A stretch of 64,000 nucleotides of DNA from contig NZ_CP019981.1 in the NCBI RefSeq assembly GCF_002982135.1, positions 124,001 to 188,000 on the forward strand, given 5' to 3'. The stretch comes from Pediococcus inopinatus. Lineage in GTDB: Bacteria > Bacillota > Bacilli > Lactobacillales > Lactobacillaceae. Shown here one piece after another: positions 60,215-64,000 of the stretch. The number at the start of each line of letters is the position of its first letter. Within the stretch, counting starts at the first letter, position 1. Below the pieces are notes generated by a model, which saw only the letters and a list, made by a program, of their open reading frames with translations, was not told the origin of the DNA and searched no databases. Made by a program: the position numbers and the translations under genes.

Positions 60215-60655
60215 ATGCCTAAAGCAGATGAAATAGATACGTATATTCGGACGATAAATACGGTGTCTCATAAACTGAAAAAATACGTAAATGCACAATT
60301 AAAAGATTTGGGATTAACTTCTAGCACTTATTTTTTCGTTTTAAAAGTGGGCGAGAGAGGTCAACTATCACAAGATGAATTGTTTAATTTAATTCATTTA
60401 AACCCAAGTAATATCACGCGCGGCGTCGATCGTTTGATTAAACTAGGGTATATGTCAAAAGAACAGTCTGCCACTGATGCGCGAATGAAGATGCTTAAAT
60501 TAACAAAACTTGGAAAGCAAAAGTACCACCAGTTAGTTAATCGGTTACCAACTATTAACGGATTCCTTGTCGACTCGTTAACCGCAAACCAGGTGAACGA
60601 TTTTAAACAAATTATGAAAAATATGGAAACAAATTTGGACAGTTTAATTAAATGA
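60215..60655 (+). CDS. MarR-family regulator
   Basis: A 146-residue winged-helix regulator. The recognition helix region is LSQDELFNLIHLNPSNITRG and the wing MSKEQSATDARMKMLKLT, both typical. AAAGGGGACAAGC precedes the ATG. Followed after 25 bases by an unknown protein gene, probably its target. The palindrome at 60139-60162 is its likely operator. Confidence 0.9.
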   Translation: MPKADEIDTYIRTINTVSHKLKKYVNAQLKDLGLTSSTYFFVLKVGERGQLSQDELFNLIHLNPSNITRGVDRLIKLGYMSKEQSATDARMKMLKLTKLGKQKYHQLVNRLPTINGFLVDSLTANQVNDFKQIMKNMETNLDSLIK

Positions 60656-60680
60656 GATTAAAAAAAGGAGCGTGTCGCTC

Positions 60681-61265
60681 ATGACTGAATATGTAAAAGT
60701 TTATGGTAAAACTAATCAAGATTTAGTGATGCCAGATGAATTTGGACTAGTTTCTTCAGATTTACGAAAACGGAATGGTGAACAAGTTCGGGTTGAACGT
60801 TACCAACACGGCAAAAACGTAGTGCCCAACAATGCCCATGTGACTTTAGTGTTTGGTGAAGATGAACGTCTAATTAGTTACAATAATTTTGTTGGCGATT
60901 TAAATGCACCATTGCCAGCTAAAGATGCTTTGGTTCAGCAAGCGATGGCTGTATGGCAAAATTTGGATGCCCAGTATGCTGCTGGATTAGACTTTATGAG
61001 AATCGATAATTTGAAACGTTTTTATTTTGATGAGCAAGGAAAACTAAACGAATTTGCAGTGCTTTGGGTCAAATTTGCCCATCGCAATGGTTCCTATAAT
61101 TGGGTTACTTTTGGTCCCGGCGGTCAGATAATGGAAGTTGAACGTGAATCTCATTGGGATTATATGCGGTCCAGACGTGCCACTGAGGAATGGAATTATG
61201 ATAACTGGGTTCTTGCAAGAGAAGGCAAAGGGCCACAGTTAGCAGCTCCGGAAGCATTGGCCTAG
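60681..61265 (+). CDS. Hypothetical protein, 194 aa
   Basis: A soluble protein I cannot place. It has a basic region QVRVERYQHGKNVVPNNAHV, an aromatic middle (RFYFDEQGKLNEFAVLWVKF) and GSYNWVTFGPGGQIMEVERE. It seems an alpha+beta fold with no membrane segment. AAAGGAG fits the ATG at 60681. Its link to a MarR regulator suggests a stress or compound-response role, but that is inference. Confidence 0.65.
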   Translation: MTEYVKVYGKTNQDLVMPDEFGLVSSDLRKRNGEQVRVERYQHGKNVVPNNAHVTLVFGEDERLISYNNFVGDLNAPLPAKDALVQQAMAVWQNLDAQYAAGLDFMRIDNLKRFYFDEQGKLNEFAVLWVKFAHRNGSYNWVTFGPGGQIMEVERESHWDYMRSRRATEEWNYDNWVLAREGKGPQLAAPEALA

Positions 61266-61283
61266 AAAAATGTGAGGTGTTAG

Positions 61284-61499
61284 ATGAACGATGTTGAGTA
61301 TGACCGAACTATTAAGAAACTAGGTAGTTTGCGAGAACGTTTGCGACGATTAGAGGAAGATGATTACGTGACGGCCTCGTACAAGGGGTATAGCTCTGAC
61401 GGTTTAACTTTAAATGAGATTTTAGAAGCAATTCAATCTGTGAATAAATCAATTGAATTGGCGGAAAATAAATTGGCAGACGAGCCCAAACAGTATTGA
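61284..61499 (+). CDS. Small coiled-coil protein, 71 aa
   Basis: Residues 1-25 (YDRTIKKLGSLRERLRRLEE) and 42-65 (LNEILEAIQSVNKSIELAEN) form two charged helices, likely a helical hairpin. No family known. Follows the previous gene by 18 bases with GTGAGGTG upstream; last gene of the MarR operon. Confidence 0.6.
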   Translation: MNDVEYDRTIKKLGSLRERLRRLEEDDYVTASYKGYSSDGLTLNEILEAIQSVNKSIELAENKLADEPKQY

Positions 61500-61530
61500 T
61501 AAAGTGCTAACTTGAAAATTTTGAATAACG

Positions 61531-61565
61531 AAGGGTGCAGGGTTTGTTCTGGCATCCTTTTTTTA
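61531..61565 (+). terminator. Terminator
   Basis: AAGGgTGCAG pairs with CTGgCATCCTT, then T-run. Confidence 0.65.
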
Positions 61566-61658
61566 TTTTTTGAATAATTATTATTAAAAGATGCATATTT
61601 TGGGAATAATTAGTGCTAAAATAGGCAAGTATTTCTATTTTAGAGAGAAGGATTTGTT

Positions 61659-63185
61659 TTGGACGATTTGGAAAACACCAACCAGCATAAGATTGGTCTG
61701 GTTGGCCTAATTTTGATGGTGTTCACTTCCATTTATGGAATTTCAAATACTACGGTTGCCTATGATCAAATGGGTTACGGCGCGATTTTGTGGTATGTGT
61801 TGGGGGCAATTTTATTTTTCCTTCCCAGCGTTATGATGTTTGCCGAATATGGATCGAGTTTTAAAGAGGCTCACGGAGGAATCTATTCGTGGCTAGCCGG
61901 ATCAATTGGCGAAAAACTAGCTTTTATTGGCACGTTCATCTGGTTATCTGGGTGGATTGTCTGGCTAGTGTCGGAAGCTTCGAAAATTTGGATTCCGTTT
62001 GCGACAATGTTTTCTGGACATGACACCACCCAATCGTGGCACTTTCTAGGATTGAACAGCATTCAAACGATTGGTCTGATTGCAATTGTATTCATGATTG
62101 CAGTGACATTTTTCTCCACACACGGGATTAATCAAATCGCGCGTTTTGCAGCGTTTGGAGGAATTATTACCCTGACCATCACGGCTCTATTTCTGTTGAT
62201 TAGTTTAGTGTTATTAGCAGTTCACAGTGGTCATTTGGCCCAGCCGTTTACCGCACGCTCAATTATTCATTCGCCAAACGGGCAATTCGGATCACCAATT
62301 GCGATTATGTCGTTTATTGTGTACGCCATTTTTGCTTATGGTGGAATGGAAACGATGGGCGGGGTTGTCGATAATGTCAAAGATTCATCTAAGACATTTC
62401 CGCGGGCTATGATTATTTCCACCATCATTATGTTAGTGGCTTACTCACTTGGCATCTTTCTTTGGGGAGTGAGCGCGAACTGGCAGGCGGTGCTTGGCAA
62501 TAAGACGAGTGATTTGGGCAACGTTTTGTACGTTTTAATGAATAATTTAGGGGTTTCCATTGGCAAAACTATGCACTTATCAGGAGCCGCCAGCATTACG
62601 ATGGGTAACTGGTTTGCGCGGGTAATCGGAATTGAAGAATTTTTATCCGATATGGGTGCCTTTTTCGTGCTTGTTTATTCACCTTTAAAGTCATTTATCA
62701 TGGGATCACCAGCCAAGTTCTGGCCGAAGAAAATGACGAAACTAAACAAATTTGGCGTACCCGCATTTTCGATGTGGATTCAAGCCATTATTGTGGTGGT
62801 CATCATATTTGCAGTTTCATTTGGTGGCAGTAATGCACAGTCGTTTTACACGGTTTTACAGGATATGGAAAATATTTCTTCAGCGGTTCCGTACTTATTC
62901 TTGGTTGGGGCATTTCCGTTCTTTAAAAAGCGGACTGACTTAGAGCGGCCGTTTGTTTTCTTTAAAAACAAGACCATGACCTGGTCAATTACCATCATCA
63001 CTTGGTTTGTGATTTTAATTGGCATTATCTTCACCGTGGTTGAACCTCTTTCAATTCACGATTATTACACGGCGTTTTGGACAGTAATTGGACCGGTATT
63101 CTTTGCGCTAGTTGCTTGGATATTTTATGAAGTGTCGGTTAAAAAGAGGAAAATCGATGTGCCAGATATTGATGATATTGATTAG
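61659..63185 (+). CDS. APC-family amino acid permease, YjeM-like
   Basis: A 508-residue transporter with 12-13 membrane segments of the amino acid-polyamine-organocation superfamily. GLVGLILMVFTSIYGISNTT is segment 1 with the loop of the substrate site, FAEYGSSFKEAHGGIYSWLA the conserved loop 2, and FAYGGMETMGGVVDNVKDSS segment 6. The overall pattern resembles YjeM/glutamate-GABA-antiporter-like permeases; substrate not determined. Starts with TTG at 61659 after AGAGAAGGA. Confidence 0.88.
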   Translation: MDDLENTNQHKIGLVGLILMVFTSIYGISNTTVAYDQMGYGAILWYVLGAILFFLPSVMMFAEYGSSFKEAHGGIYSWLAGSIGEKLAFIGTFIWLSGWIVWLVSEASKIWIPFATMFSGHDTTQSWHFLGLNSIQTIGLIAIVFMIAVTFFSTHGINQIARFAAFGGIITLTITALFLLISLVLLAVHSGHLAQPFTARSIIHSPNGQFGSPIAIMSFIVYAIFAYGGMETMGGVVDNVKDSSKTFPRAMIISTIIMLVAYSLGIFLWGVSANWQAVLGNKTSDLGNVLYVLMNNLGVSIGKTMHLSGAASITMGNWFARVIGIEEFLSDMGAFFVLVYSPLKSFIMGSPAKFWPKKMTKLNKFGVPAFSMWIQAIIVVVIIFAVSFGGSNAQSFYTVLQDMENISSAVPYLFLVGAFPFFKKRTDLERPFVFFKNKTMTWSITIITWFVILIGIIFTVVEPLSIHDYYTAFWTVIGPVFFALVAWIFYEVSVKKRKIDVPDIDDID

Positions 63186-63234
63186 CCTAAGCTAACAAGA
63201 AAACTTAGGGTAAGTGGTCAATAATACTAAACGA

Positions 63235-63282
63235 AAATAGAGATCGAAAATTTTAATTGAAAAATTTTCAATCTCTATTTTT
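63235..63282. terminator. Bidirectional terminator
   Basis: AAAATAGAGATcGAAAATTTT pairs (one wobble) with AAAATTTTCaATCTCTATTTT; between convergent permease and mazF. Confidence 0.8.
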
Positions 63283-63376
63283 AATGTAATTATTTTAGAT
63301 TAGTGTACAAATTTTAAACTTTACCGATAGATTGTCTTTGACCACAGCAGTCTGGACTTATTGGAAAGTAGTTCTT

Positions 63377-63742
63377 TTAAAAATTAAAAATATCCTTTAC
63401 GGCTTCCAAAGTTAACCGAACGAGTTTTGAATTTGCCTGGCCTACAATTTCTCCGTGCCGACTTTGAAAATCAAATCCGTGTAACTGTTGAAAGAGTAAC
63501 ATGCCTTTGATGCCTAATCTTGGATCAACAATCTGTTGGCGAAAAGGATCATTTTCGCGAACTGTACTGGTAACAGGAATAACCTGTACTAGTGGCGTGG
63601 TTTCGTTATATTCGGTGGCACTAACCACTAAACATGGACGCCGGATGTTATTTTTATTAGGGTTGTGACCGCCTGTTTCGTGTCCAGAATGAGGCTCAAA
63701 ATCTAACCAAATGATGTCGCCTTGTTGTGGTTTTTTCACCAT
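63377..63742 (-). CDS. mazF: MazF/PemK-family mRNA interferase toxin
   Basis: A 121-residue endoribonuclease toxin. The fold start QGDIIWLDFEPHSGHE, the RRPCLVVSATEYN strand with the conserved Arg, VIPVTSTVR with the catalytic Ser/Thr region, and the end TLEAVKDIFN are typical. ATG overlaps the antitoxin stop by seven bases, so translation is coupled. Confidence 0.93.
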   Translation of the reverse strand: MVKKPQQGDIIWLDFEPHSGHETGGHNPNKNNIRRPCLVVSATEYNETTPLVQVIPVTSTVRENDPFRQQIVDPRLGIKGMLLFQQLHGFDFQSRHGEIVGQANSKLVRLTLEAVKDIFNF

Positions 63743-64000
63743 GAGTCATTAATCCTTTCTGAACCAACTGGAGGTTGCGTGTTGGGATCATAACCTAAAT
63801 CATCGATGTCTTGTTGATAGTTATAATTTTTAGCTGCCTGTGTTGCATAACGATTTGTTTTTTTAGTGGGCTTAATGGGTACATAAATAATTCCAGCACT
63901 GGTCTGTGTAACTGCCAGTTCTGTGCCAGCATTAATATTTGCTTCTTTTGGGATAGTTACGGTGACCGAATTTCCTTGACGTCTTGTTTTATAAATACCT
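63736..64000 (-). CDS. mazE: MazE-type antitoxin, 5' end outside window
   Basis: Partial, 87 codons visible. The AbrB/MazE swapped hairpin reads KTRRQGNSVTVTIPKEANIN; the acidic, Gln/Asn-rich C-terminus (YQQDIDDLGYDPNTQPP) should bind MazF. The start codon lies beyond base 64000. Confidence 0.88.
   Translation of the reverse strand, partial: GIYKTRRQGNSVTVTIPKEANINAGTELAVTQTSAGIIYVPIKPTKKTNRYATQAAKNYNYQQDIDDLGYDPNTQPPVGSERINDSW

Overview
The window looks like a low-GC chromosome segment from a lactobacillus (Lactobacillaceae). The signs are AT-rich codon use, strong AGGAGG ribosome binding sites, a KxYKxGKxW-type signal peptide on an LPXTG adhesin, lactobacillus-type IS elements (IS30, IS3/IS150, IS110, IS1202-like), a PepO endopeptidase, and a sufCDSUB operon with SufU. 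I cannot name the species. I saw no rRNA, no CRISPR array and no intact prophage.

Layout. 0-13 kb: NlpC/P60 cell-wall hydrolase, IS110 element, aquaporin, YbjQ protein, K+ channel, asparaginase, pepO, a lipoprotein and a purine permease. Three clusters of a long palindromic intergenic element sit directly at stop codons here. 13-25 kb: RNase HI, acetyltransferase, MFS exporter, an internally duplicated unknown protein, macro-domain protein, HAD phosphatases, and a MarR regulator with a heterodimeric ABC multidrug exporter under a visible operator. 25-35 kb: tRNA-Arg, then an accessory stretch with two toxin-antitoxin modules, IS30 and IS3 elements, Ser-rich and membrane proteins, and a broken lipoprotein. 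35-46 kb: a surface module with a 1.6-kilo-residue repeat adhesin, an EAL-domain protein, a GH8 glycanase and a C92-type papain-like protein, interrupted by an IS1202-like element with a 28-bp target duplication. 46-53 kb: a 30-residue membrane peptide gene, oligopeptide-binding lipoprotein, serine hydrolase, and nrdDG behind two NrdR boxes. 53-59 kb: VIT-type metal transporter and the suf Fe-S assembly operon. 59-64 kb: relic HTH gene, cre-controlled membrane protein, MarR operon, YjeM-like permease and a mazEF module cut by the window edge.

How it fits together. The core genes serve anaerobic growth (nrdDG), Fe-S assembly, peptide and amino-acid use (PepO, OppA, asparaginase, permease) and envelope upkeep. 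The accessory genes are mobile elements, toxin-antitoxin pairs and surface or biofilm functions. The least explained items are the stop-codon-abutting palindromes with compensating arm changes, the 95-bp tandem leader repeats before a 62-residue HTH-like gene, the IS110 structured flanks, the overlapping opposite-strand small ORFs at 35.4-35.6 kb, and the promoter-borne 30-residue peptide gene at 46.6 kb. No single locus here can be called a new system from sequence alone.
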